Source: Anisus vortex (Eukaryota > Mollusca > Gastropoda > Planorbidae). From it: a stretch of DNA of 64,000 nucleotides. Made by a program: the position numbers and the translations under genes. Position 1 is the first letter of the stretch. The number at the start of each line of letters is the position of its first letter. Positions 11,476 through 22,000 of the stretch are shown in pieces. Location: the NCBI GenBank assembly GCA_949126835.1, contig OX421497.1, positions 44,166,226-44,230,225 of the forward strand, read 5' to 3'. Below the pieces are notes generated by a model. It did not search any database. It was not told the DNA's origin and saw only the letters and a program-made list of their open reading frames with translations.

Positions 11476-12081
11476 ATGGCTTCGTTTGAAACTAATGCAC
11501 AAATGTATGCCAGGGCTAAAGAATTAGCTATGGAATATGAAATAGAGAAAAAAGACATGATGAAATTTATCGAAGAAAAAGTTCAGGCTTGGACTTTAGC
11601 ACAAAAACAAGAACAAAAAGAGATAGAAAATAAGGAAAGAGATAAAAGAGCTGAAGATAGAGAATTTGAAAAACTAAAAATAGCTCAGCACACAGAAGAT
11701 AGAGAAATTGAAAAATTGAAAATAGCTCAGCACACAGAATTAGAACATAAAAGGTATGAAACTGAATTAGAGTTAGGAAAAATTAAGGTCACAGAATCTT
11801 ACACTCATAAAGTTAATGACAAATTTAACGTACAGCCCTTTGATGGAAATGAAGATAATTTAGATAGTTTCTTATCTATTTTTGAGGAAAATTGTATAGC
11901 TAATAACTTACCAAAAGATAAATGGGCTGCTAAATTATTAGGAGCAGTTAAAGAAAAGGGGCTAAAAGCAGTAGGTGAAGGAATTGGTAGAACATATGAT
12001 CAAATAAAAGCAGCAATGTTCAATTTTTATAATTATATATTATGCAACTTTCAAATAATACTTTTAAAAACCTTTGTGTAG
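11476..12081 (+). pseudogene. Retrotransposon Gag N-terminal fragment
   Basis: The frame opens at ATG and encodes a Lys/Glu-rich coiled coil with an internal duplicated KLKIAQHTE unit (residues ~70-90). A capsid-like module follows: FDGNEDNLDSFLSIFEENC, then KDKWAAKLLGAVKEKG and YDQIKAAM. This is the layout of Gag from Ty3/gypsy-type elements common in invertebrates. Similarity stops at about residue 186. The frame then runs through unrelated sequence and closes at the left TA junction of a pogo-like insertion. Nucleocapsid, protease and polymerase are absent, so it is a truncated relic. Confidence 0.7.
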
Positions 12082-13646
12082 GGGAGAGGGGGCAGGTTGA
12101 TACAGGAGCAGGTTGATACAAATTTTTTTTAACAGCTATTATACTACGTATGAGCAGAAGAGTTAGTATAGGAAATAGCTTTCTACTTCCACTACTTTCG
12201 ATATAAAAATGGCTTCGCTCGTATCAAAATTGATAATACTGTGAGGAAAATTGAAATTTGAGCGACTTTTGAAAAAAATTGACTTACTATTACATAAGAG
12301 ATTTCACAGACACGGTAAGTACTTTTATTTTATCATCTTTTTACGTAGGTTAAATAGGGATTTCTGAATACTTTTATTTAAATTACGATTGTGTTATGTT
12401 CGTCTTGTTTTTAATGTAGTCGAATTAATGCAATGTGGTGTAGTGGGGCAAGTTGATACAGACGACTCTGGACACATTGATACAATATCCGGTTACCTAT
12501 CTACCCCTTTGGAAAAGCATTTAAAAATAGAAGAATACATTTTTTTGGTTAGAAAAATGTATTTATACTTAATTAGAGTGTTAGTTTCATTGAGTTTAGC
12601 TTACATTTAAATACTTTCATTTATTTTTGCTTTACTTTTTATAATGTCTATCTAGGGTTATTCCTATTTAGAACTTAGTCTAGGAGTTAATTTTTAATGC
12701 TTAGGGCTTAGACAGGCGTCTAATAAAAAGGTTTAATTAAATACATTACTCATTGGCTCCATAGTCTCGAAAGACGATTAGATTTGCGCTCCAGTGATTT
12801 GGCCAGACCTGCAAAATTGACTGTGTCTGTGAAGAACTATCCTTGAGAGACAGGCTCTGTCGCATCTCTGGCACTTGAAAGATGGACCGTTGGAGATTGT
12901 TAGGGGCAGCCTACTTTTCTTCGCTGCTAGTTTAGCCTCCGCCATAAGGCGAAGTTTGCCCTCTGCCGCATTTATACCGGTGTGTAAGGTGCCTCTCCAA
13001 CTATTTCTGTGCTGAGCAAGGTTCTCCCAGTTTCCGACCTCTATACATCTATAGCCTTTAGGTCACGTTTGCAGACGTCCTTGAACCTGAGTTGGGGGCG
13101 GCCAGTAGCTCTCTTGCCCTCAGCGAGCTCAGCATATAGCAGGTCTTTTGGGATTCGCCCATCCTCCATCCTGGAAACATGACCAAGCCACCGAAGACGT
13201 CGTTGGCGAAGGAGAGTGACCATGCTAGGCATGTTAGCCCGTTGCAAGACCTCGTTGTTTGTTATGCGGTCCTTCCAAGATATCCCAAGTATGCGCCTGA
13301 GGCAGCGCATGTGGACAGAAGAGAAATACATTACTATTAAACTATTATTTATCATATTATTTTACGATTATTGTGATTTTAAAATTTAGTTTAAATGTAT
13401 TAAATTACCAGGGATATTAATTTTTTTTAATTGTTTGTAATTTCAGATGGTGCGAAGATGTAAAAGAAAGCCTTAACATGGGGTTACGATAGAAGTTTCA
13501 TTGACCAGAATTGTTCTAAGTAATAAAATAAACAATAAAATAAAAGTTTTGGGTTGTTTGCTTTGCTAAATTGTCATTGTATTAGTGTTATTATTAAATC
13601 TTATTCAATTTATCAACTTGCCCCATAGTGTGTATCATCTTGCCCC
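12081..13646 (+). mobile_element. pogo-like DNA transposon, internally deleted, carrying a LINE insertion
   Basis: Both ends carry two spaced copies of a GGGGCAAGTTGATAC-like motif in inverted orientation (12081-12120 and about 13612-13646) and TA dinucleotides flank them (12079-12080 and 13647-13648). A frame at 13447 reads MVRRCKRKP before a stop. This matches the MVRxYKRK start common to psq/pogo-type transposases, preceded by a possible acceptor (TTTCAG). The remaining transposase is deleted. Further motif copies occur at 12449 and 13651. Removing the 573-bp LINE leaves about 0.98 kb. Confidence 0.65.
12751..13323 (-). mobile_element. LINE 3' fragment (RTE-like ORF tail) with 12-bp target duplication
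   Basis: On the minus strand it encodes CLRRILGISWKDRITNNEVL, then RRLRWLGHVSRMEDGRIP and ATGRPQLRFKDVCKRDLKAI, the reverse-transcriptase tail of the endonuclease-RT LINEs common in molluscs. A frameshift follows, then a zinc finger KCQRCDRACLSRIVLHRH and the 3' end. AAATACATTACT at 12739-12750 and 13324-13335 is an exact target duplication. The element is 5' truncated and dead. Confidence 0.88.
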
Positions 13647-13737
13647 TACACGGGGCAAGTTGATACAAATGATTTTACATTGCTTTTAGAGCTATATTTA
13701 TTATAAATATATTCTAATGAATAAAATTTGTAGATAA

Positions 13738-13868
13738 AAAGATGCAGGATACCTAGAGACTCGGATGAGCGTGGGACGCAATAATCTTCTTTATAGAATG
13801 AGCGTCTGTAATATATAAAAAAAATAAGACTATAGGCCTTGACCTCCAGGCACCGTGTGTTGGTGAGA
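13738..13868 (-). repeat. Dispersed repeat family B fragment
   Basis: The minus strand has ACAGACGCTCATTCTATAAA and AGAAGATTATTGCGTCCCAC, the 5' portion of family B. Confidence 0.55.
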
Positions 13869-14452
13869 CGGGCTGTTGCGCACACTGCTTCCTTGTTTTG
13901 TTTTTTTAATGTTTATGGTTTCCTTGATCTAAAATTTATATTATCATTTATACTTTCATTAACAACTTAAAATTGTATCACATTTGCGTACAAGTAGCCT
14001 AACTTAAAAAAAAACATTCCATCTGTTAATGTGCAGGAATTAGTCAAGCTTTTCCATAAGCAAATCAAACGTTTGCTATCCTTGAGATTTATTTATTGGA
14101 CAACGTGTAATACTCGCCAGTTACTGTAAGCCTCATTATTGTTCCTGCGGTCGTTATCAATGTTATCACAGTTATAATGCAGCAGCAAACATTTAAAGCA
14201 AGGCTGAATGATGGTTCGTGTGGTGTATGCCAATGATTTGCTTACATACTTTTCAGCTTACAATCAGTAAATTTTAAGTAGAGTGGAGACTGGAGACTAG
14301 ATAATAACACAGTGTCAAGTTATCACCTGCTGTATTCTGGCAGTAGTCATACTTTTTTTCCTCCAAAAGTTGTGAAAAAAAAATAGTGGTGCGACCTATC
14401 CACTCGACTTTGAAAAGTTTGTTCAACAGCACTACTTGCCATAAAGTTAGAA

Positions 14453-14608
14453 CAGGGCTCGGCAACCTACGAAACGCGTTCCGATTTTGAGGGATTCAAG
14501 TTACCTTTACAAGAAACTTGCTGCAAGAGCAGGTTGACTTTTAAAACGTTGTCGCGCTGTTAGAAATCATGCTTTGGCACACTGTTGTCAAAAGGTTGCC
14601 GACCTCTG
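14453..14608. mobile_element. hAT-type MITE
   Basis: 156 bp with inverted ends CAGGGCTCGGCAACCT and AAAGGTTGCCGACCTCTG. Flanks AGTTAGAA and ATGTAGAA agree at 6 of 8 positions, consistent with an aged 8-bp duplication. No coding capacity. Confidence 0.75.
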
Positions 14609-14751
14609 ATGTAGAATTACTCAAATATAGCCTACGTAGACGGCCGTAGGCCCATATTTTGAACCGATTTTGTATGGTCCTAAAGTAGAAACGCAGCCTT
14701 TTTTATCGTAGGCCTATTCATGGCTTATTTTGCAACGTGCATTTTCCTACG

Positions 14752-14974
14752 CGGGCCCGTCCGCCTGGAATCCCCTCCCACTCCAGCTTCGCCAAGGCCC
14801 TAGCTTCGACACCTTCAGGAGCCGGCTGAAGACTCACGTGTTCCAGTAGCGTGCACATATACATTTTCATCTATTTTTCGTGTTTGTACTCTGTAACTAA
14901 CTGTTGTCAGCGCATAGAACTGTCCTCAACGGGTTATGCGCTATATAGTAGAACTTTAATATATAGGCCTGAGC

Positions 14975-15003
<29 letters not shown>
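14752..15003 (+). mobile_element. CR1/L2-like LINE 3' end with terminal stem-loop and (ATT)n
   Basis: Encodes the last residues of a LINE reverse transcriptase (PSAWNPLPLQLR, then FDTFRSRLKTHVFQ and stop). A short 3' UTR follows with the perfect 7-bp stem GCGCATA/TATGCGC around GAACTGTCCTCAACGGGT, then ATT repeats. Confidence 0.75.
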
Positions 15004-15005
<2 letters not shown>

Positions 15006-15596
15006 AAAAGACTCAAATGTAACTTCTACGTTTGATTAAAAAATAAATTATAAATGATTTTTTTAGCAATTTAAAATGTATCTGTACCTATATTAAGTCT
15101 GAGTATTTATTCCATGGGCAACGCCGGGCAATTTAGCTTTTTTTTTTTAAATAAAAAGACTTGCATATTACCCGATTACAATATTTAATGTATAAATAAA
15201 ATTATAATAATTATATTTTTAACATTTGAATTAGATATATAGGCCTAACCTTATGTTCATTGTAGTTCAGTGGCGTAGCTAGGGGAGGGGGAGAGGGGTC
15301 CAAATTCGAAAATCCCCCCGGGCCTAGGGTTGCCAGACGTCCGGCAAAAGGAGGACATGTCCTCCCTTTTAGCCCTGTGTCCTTCGTCCTGCAGTCAAAG
15401 ATAAAAACCCTTAAAATTGCCGGCTTTTGTACGCCAAAGTGGCCCAAAGGTTTTAAAAGTCCTTAGTGCACTGTTTGTGTTTTTATTTACTGCCAATAAG
15501 TGGCTGGTTCGAATAAAGCAAAACACTGTAGTATTTAGCAGAAAATTTAATGAATCAAATTGTGTTAACTAATGTGTTGTTAGGTTAATAATAGCG

Positions 15597-15765
15597 GTGG
15601 AGTTTGTTTTTTTTAAGTTTCCCAAATGCAAGTTGCTTTTCAGAATAACTAACAATTTGTTAACTTTTATTTGTTTCCCTGGACACAATGGTAATGTGGA
15701 AAGATTGTTCTCATTGATAAATGCTCAATGGACAAATGGAAGAAACCGAGTCTCAGTTAACTCGG
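15597..15765 (+). pseudogene. hAT transposase C-terminal dimerisation fragment
   Basis: The frame reads CFPGHNGNVERLFSLINAQW then TNGRNRVSVNSV, the conserved C-terminal region of a hAT-like transposase. It breaks at the LINE insertion; beyond it, near 16496-16525, a frame reads KVRLQIEKSYM, which fits as the continuation. N-terminal zinc finger and DDE parts are missing. Confidence 0.7.
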
Positions 15766-16490
15766 TAAATAATAATAATAATATTTGTATAGCGCTGCCA
15801 ACAAACATAATGTAAGCTCAGAGCGCGTTTAACATACAACTAAGAATACGGATATTACCCTAGGCCAGGTGACAGAGCTAAATTGATGATTAAAAAAAAG
15901 ACAAAACAAATAAATGTAGCATTAACCGACCCAACCCATAAATAAAACAGTAAGTTTCTAAAGCATGTTAAATGTTATCTAAGGTAAATATTGAAATAAT
16001 GAGTTTTTAAGTTCTGTTTGAAAGTAGGCCTAACAGTAGAGCTTGTTCGCCTCAGTTGAATGGGAAGTTGATTCCACACCTTCGGACCGGATACTGAGAA
16101 GGCTCTAAGGCCAACGGTCGTCAGAGAGAAACGGGGCTCTTCCAGAAGCGATGAGTTTGCAGAACGAAGTGTTCTTTGCGGGACATAAGGTGTGATTAGT
16201 GCCTTGAGATAGGACGGAAACTTGTTGTTAAAAATGTACTGATGGCAAAGTAGCGCCACTTTATACTCAATTCTGGCTTTCACGGGGAGCCAGTGGAGCG
16301 AGCGTAGAAGGGCAGTTCCCGAGTCTCTTTTAGACCTGCACATAACCAAACGCGCAGTACTGTTCTGTATTCGCTGTAGCCTGGCGATTTTGTCCTCAGG
16401 CAGGCCGGCTAGCAGGGCGTTACAATAGTCGATACGCGAAAGTATCAGAGCGACTGCCAGTTTCGCATCATTAAAGGGCATCATTATTAC
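15766..16490 (-). mobile_element. CR1/L2-like LINE 3' fragment with reverse-transcriptase tail
   Basis: The minus strand has a 169-codon open frame (16484-15975) with AKLAVALILSRIDYCNALLA, LQRIQNSTARLV, LHWLPVKARIEYKVALLCH and GPKVWNQLPIQLR, the C-terminal third of CR1/L2-group reverse transcriptases. A 3' UTR follows with a GCGCT/AGCGC stem and (ATT)n at 15766-15782. It is 5' truncated, but the frame is still open, so the insertion is fairly young. Confidence 0.88.
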
Positions 16491-16533
16491 AAAGTAAGAC
16501 TACAAATTGAAAAATCTTACATGTAGCCTAAAC

Positions 16534-16747
16534 CAGGGGTAGGCAACCTTTTTGATTATAGTGTGCCAAAGAAGGACTTCTAATTCATTCAGCGTGCTAA
16601 CATCCTAAAAGTCAACATGTTCTAGCACTCAACTTCTTAAAAAAGAAACTTGCATTGCCTTATTTTTTTTATTTTGTGGTGGGTGGGGGGGGGGGGGGTC
16701 TTCCGTCTGCTGTTGAAACTCTGCGTTCCATAGGTTGCCGCCCCTTG
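16534..16747. mobile_element. hAT-type MITE with perfect 8-bp target duplication
   Basis: 214 bp with ends CAGGGGTAGGCAACCT and AGGTTGCCGCCCCTTG, flanked by GCCTAAAC at 16526-16533 and 16748-16755. Its internal TGTGCCAAAG and AGGACTTCTAATTCATTCAG are shared with the MITE at 62193, so they form one family. It contains a G run at about 16686-16698. Confidence 0.9.
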
Positions 16748-17245
16748 GCCTAAACAGTTTTATACATTTATGCGTATTTAACAACAAGGATCTTCTGCAA
16801 ACAAAATTGGCTCGTCAGAGAAATAAGTTGTATAATTAAAATTGAATATATATTTAATTTTTTTTTTACAATACTTTTCTTGGTGAATTTACTAATACTA
16901 ATAAATACGTATTGGCAACAATTGTAGTAAAATTGTACTGATTGCAGGTAAATCCGCATTCAATTGAAAAAATTGAAATGATTTAAATGAAACACTCAAT
17001 GTGTCCTCCTTTTGGTACCCTTGTGTCCTCCTTTGTCCTCCTTTTTGTCTCTCTGTGTCCTTCTTTTGGTACCCATGTATCTGGAAACCCTACCCGGGCC
17101 CTTACTTAAATTGAGGGGGGCCCCCAAAGGAGTGTCCGAATTGTTTTTTTCTTATGTCATAATGTCGAATGTCAAAATGCAGGGGCCCCTAAAGAGGCCA
17201 AGCCCCCCGGGCCCCCAAATCCCTTGCAACGGCACTGTTGTAGTT

Positions 17246-18475
17246 TATGATTTTTTGTTTTTATATAGCTTATACAGGCCTATTAAATTTTCCCACCTAG
17301 CAACGATGGGGAATTTAGCTTGTTGTTCTATAAATTCTACAATCATCTGCGCCGATGCTTGTATGTTGATAGCATTGAGAGAGTAGATATCATTCGTGTG
17401 TGTAGGCTACATAGTAGGCCAATATAGTACCTCGTTTTAGATTAAATATGTAACATTAAAATTAAAGATAAGATAAATAGTAGTAGTAAGATTAAGGCAA
17501 TAAATTGCCTATTTCCGCGGTTTCTTAGCAGATTTTGTCAGGGGAAAAAAAAGCTTAAATAAGCCAATTTAAATTTAATTAAGAGTAAGAAAAGCAGCCC
17601 GGTTAGGCTTATAAAATTAGTATAAAAATATAAATAAGATTAGTTAAAATAAAGTAAACAATGTAAAAGAAGAATTAATTAGATTCTATTATTAATATTT
17701 AAAAAATATTATTTTATTTATCATTTTTAACTTATGAAAAAATTGTTTCGTTGCAAAAGTGATTTCTTTTTTTTTAGTTTATTGTTATTAAAGAAGAAAA
17801 TCTAACATGTAAAACATGGTAAATTTTTTTTTTTGGCACATTATCATTAATTGCTTACTTTATCTTAACTTTGTAAAGCTTAAATTAGAGCAATTTTACC
17901 GTTTTATTTCTTTGGCATAAAATACAATATCGCAATAGTAACATATATAGTAATATAAAATATAGTCATACGTCATAGTCATACTGAATGATAGTGATTA
18001 TTAAATTTATTTGATTAGGCCATTTAGGCCTACTGCACTCTACACTCTACAGCTACAGTACTACAGTTTACTACTGATACTGAATACTCATACTGTCAAG
18101 TCAAGAGTTTACGGACTCATAGGCCATAGGCCTACTTGATATTTTACTTTACATGATAGTAACATAGCCTATATACTATATGATACCATATCGCCATTTA
18201 ACATTTATTATATTATTTATATTTATATAGGCCTAATATATTATAATTATTATACATCATAATAAACCTTCTAACTTCTATTCAATAGACTTGAATAGAC
18301 TATGACTATTGGGACTATTGATGGCTATTGCCCTCCTGCCATGCACTATTTTCACCATAAAGAACTAATTAGCACAATCCCCCTTTTTACACCCCAGCCC
18401 CCTCCCCAATCATACCTGACTGATTTACAAATAAACAACCAAATAATAGAACCAAATAATAAATATGAAGCCGGC
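17246..18475. other. AT-rich intergenic, no gene seen
   Basis: Low-complexity A/T sequence with scattered TAGGCCTA palindromes (about 18024, 18130 and 18230). No convincing reading frame. Confidence 0.5.
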
Positions 18476-18640
18476 TGGTCCAGCGGTTAGATCACCGGAC
18501 TGTCAACCAAAAACCAACTGACAGGTCGTGGGTTCTAGCCCTGCCACCGGCGGATCCCTGTCGCCCTGCAGGAGTTTTGGGCCTAGTGGACGTAATAATC
18601 TTCTATCTAGAAGGAACGTCTGTAAACTTATAAGACTAAT
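18476..18640 (+). repeat. tRNA-headed SINE (second SINE type)
   Basis: A tRNA-like head has box A (GGTCCAGCGGTTAG), an anticodon-like GGACTGTCAACC, and box B (GGGTTCTAGCCC), with an oversized variable region. A body reading CGTAATAATCTTCTATCTAG and AAGGAACGTCTGTAA matches inverted family B. It suggests that family B copies are tails of such a SINE. Confidence 0.6.
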
Positions 18641-19014
18641 AAAAGACTTCTGCATAGACCTCATTATATTTGCTGATGATTCTTTTTTTTCAAATAATAA
18701 TAATAGCATTATGTAAAATTAAGGTTGATTAGCTGTTGTTGCATAGAGATTCTCAGTATAGGCTACTGTATATTCTTATACCTATATAATAAATAGCTGA
18801 TTGATTCTTTACACAATTACCGGTAATCAGTAGGCCTTAGCATAAACATTTATAGCATATAGGCCCTATATATCTATATTTAAATAAAGCATAGTTGGCA
18901 TTAGGCTTAATTAATTAGTAAAGTATCTGATAAGTAATCCAATGCCTTGAGTCCAATATACAATTTAAAAAAAGAGTACCAAATGTCTTTTAACATGTTG
19001 ATGTTTTACTACAG
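18641..19014. other. AT-rich sequence upstream of the first SON coding exon
   Basis: No reading frame. It ends in the acceptor TTTTACTACAG at 19004-19014, so at least one 5' untranslated (or further coding) exon of SON must lie upstream and is not identified. Confidence 0.5.
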
Positions 19015-19023
19015 GTTATAGAA

Positions 19024-22000
19024 ATGGCAAAGTCTAACTTAGAAGAAATACCTTTGCCTTCAGACCAAGACCATAACTCTCAAGACTCTGTAAGTGTGAT
19101 ATCAAAGACCCATAAAAAGACTGCTAAAGAAATGTTACAAGAAGCACTCAAAGATCACAAGCACACAGCGGCTGATGTGAAACTGCCTGCTTCTAGAGCA
19201 ACAAGCACACACGAAGCTGGTGCCGACAAGTCACAGCAGCCAGGAGGTGCTGCAACCTCATCACAAAGCATCGTTGATGAGCTGTTCAAAGACTTCATCA
19301 CGAAAAAGTTCGGAGGTGCTTTAAAAGAGTCTCAAACAAGCAGCAGGGCATTGAGCAAATCATCCTCGGTGGATGACAAGCTCAGTCAAATTCTTGATAT
19401 GGAGATAAGCTCCATCAAGTCTAAGACAACCAACCTGGAGGACAATGAATCTATCAAAAACTCTATACTATCTCATTGTGATACACATAAAGCAGCATTA
19501 CTACCTTCATTAACAAACAAAAAACACAAATTAACAGAACCTGTTGAAACACAGAGAAAAAGTCAACCACCTTTAGTTTATAAGACCTGTTTAAATCAAA
19601 GTGTTTCAGCTTCCGGCAATAAATCTGACTTAATTGGCAGTGCCAGCACCTCCTCAGTGTGTCTGTCAATGCCGGCAGCTGCGACGTGTGGCTCAGAAAT
19701 TCATTCCCCTGGCCCTGTTGCGAAATTGGAGGCGCCAGAAAGCAAGCAGCAAGTATTCAGCACCATGCTGCCGTTGCCCGTAGCCAAGAAACTAGGTGCA
19801 CCCAAGCTGTTGAAGATGAAACTCAGCTCAGAGAGTCTTTCCCTGATTAAATCTACGGACCACGTGGACAGAGATGGCCGATTGTGGGAAGAAGGTAGGG
19901 ACACCTTAGTGTTTAAAAAAAAACTAAAGAAAGGTAATTGTATAGTTTTACCAAAATTTCTTTCATTATTCCTCTATATTGGATATCAAATACTTTCATT
20001 ATTCCTCTATATTGGATATCAAATACTAAAAAGTTTCCAGTCGGAATAATTTGATCCATAGGGTATGTGAAGCAGCGTTCATAAGTTACTGTGGCCACAG
20101 CTTACTAGAAGATTGTTTGGTCAGCACAAGGCCTAGCCACTTTTACTTTTCCCCTGACTAATCTCAGAGCTGGGTAAACTCAGGGACTATCAAATACTAG
20201 GGTGATATCAAATTCTATACTCAGGGACACCCTCCAGACCCAGAAACAAACCCTAGCCTTCACCAGGATTTGAGCCCAGGACCTTAAGTACGCCAGTCAA
20301 ACGCCCTTCTGCTAAGCCACTGTGCCCAGGTGCTCATATCAAATACTTGGGTGACAATATCTTACCCTATTAGTCACAGATACTTCTTATCTTACAAGAC
20401 ACTATTGATGCCAGTGCATGAAATATCGTATGAATTGCTTTTAGCACTGAATTAATTAATAATACTTTAAGATTTCATTTGCAACCTCTGTAAGACTAAG
20501 ATATACATCTCAGGAGGATTTCTTTTTCTATTTGGAAATCATTGAAGAAGTGAAATATTAAATATTTATTTTCAAATGAACTGATCAGCTAATTATATTA
20601 AAGTCACTGTGAAGTGTGTTCAAATTTAAGTTAGTGATTTCTAAACAAGAGTAGATTGTAAATAACTGTCTTAGTTTTTCTTTGTTTTTCAAATGTATTA
20701 GAAATGTATTTATGTTACTATTATCAAGTGACATCACTTATGCCAGATAGTTCAATTTATAAAGACAATGTTTATCTAAAGGGGAAGTATCATTTCTTTT
20801 ATTTAAGATGTTTAAAGCTGTGAGAAGATTAATAGCATTCAATCATTCAAGTTGCATGCTACATATCTCTGTGAGATTGCTTGCTTTTATTTATTTTTTT
20901 CAATACTATTAATAGCTATGAGGCACGGTGTTCGAGCAGCAGCGCATTAGCTAGTGTCCCTAAGGTTCTGGGTTCAAATCCTGGTGAAGGCTAGGACTTG
21001 TTCCCGGGTCTGGAGAAAGTCCCTGAGTCTACCCAGCTCTGATGGATACCTGACTTTAGTTGGGGTAAAGTAAAGGTGACTGGCCATTGTGCTGGCCATA
21101 CAATCCCTTAGTATGCAGTGGCCACAGAAACTGGTGAATGCTGTTTCACCGGCCCTATGAATGATCCTTTGATCTGAAGAGTACTTTTCTATTGATACCT
21201 ATTTTTTTTTTTTTTGTATACATAATATTTCAATCATTATATTTTTTATTTCAGGTGAGGTTGTATCTTCACACAGTGAGAAATCAGACAAAGATGATGA
21301 CATGGACTCTGATGAACACCCCTCAGAGACTGGGTCCATTGCCTCCAGTAAAGATCAGCCAGAACGGCACAGCTCCCGACATAAGAAGAAGCACAAGCAT
21401 AAACATAAAAAGAAGAAGAAAAAATCATCCAAGGATAATGGCAGCAAGTCAAAAGATAGGGACAGCGGAGAAGGGAAAAGCTCCAGGCCAAAGAAGGAGA
21501 AAACACATTCCCATGACAAATCCTCAGAGAAGGAAGGAAGAGGCAGGGACAAGACTAGGAAAAGAAAGAATTCTCATTCCAGGTATGTATATATTATGAT
21601 TAGATCCGGGCTAATAGACAATTGCTATAAATATTGTGCGTGCCTGAGGATCTGTGAGTTCTGTCCTCCATGTTAGATGTACGAAGTCGCACCATTTTGT
21701 CGGCTGTTGTTCGTTAGTTTTCTTGTCGTCCATATCTGTGTATTGTTAATAAAGTATTATGTTCTACAAACATAACAGTATATTTGAATCAGAATTTTGT
21801 ATTCGCTTATTTTTATCACTTATAGCTGTTTTTAAGATATGCCTAGAACCAGAAGGAAATATGTCAGTTGTTTTGTCTTGGAATCTTTTTATTTATGGTC
21901 TTGAATTCACTTGCTACTTATAAAGTGATAACTAGACAATGGATTATTCTGTAATCTCCAAGGTACTTAAGCTCCTGATTGCCAGCTGATAAGAATGCAA

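Larger units (their letters stand above)
15325..17092 (+). mobile_element. hAT transposon with transposase C-terminus, second layer of the nest
   Basis: Inverted ends TAGGGTTGCCAGACGTCC and GTATCTGGAAACCCTA are flanked by an exact 8-bp duplication CCCGGGCC (15317-15324 and 17093-17100). Near the left end is a perfect 16-bp palindrome, GGAGGACATGTCCTCC, at 15350-15365. TCCTCC motifs recur near the right end (about 17001-17045), a likely binding array. A transposase fragment lies inside, split by a LINE, and a MITE is also inserted. Confidence 0.85.
15268..17237. mobile_element. Outermost MITE of a nest (CAGTGGCGTAGC ends)
   Basis: Inverted ends CAGTGGCGTAGCTAGG and CCTTGCAACGGCACTG are flanked by an exact 8-bp duplication TTGTAGTT (15260-15267 and 17238-17245). 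About 194 bp belong to the element itself; the rest is a hAT element inserted at 15325-17092. Confidence 0.85.

Noticed and set aside
17012..17386. 124-codon plus-strand frame
   Set aside because: Crosses the ends of the nested hAT and outer MITE; composed of terminal repeat sequence.
21246..21552. Minus-strand frames opposite SON exon 2
   Set aside because: Shadow of the Lys/Ser-rich plus-strand coding exon.
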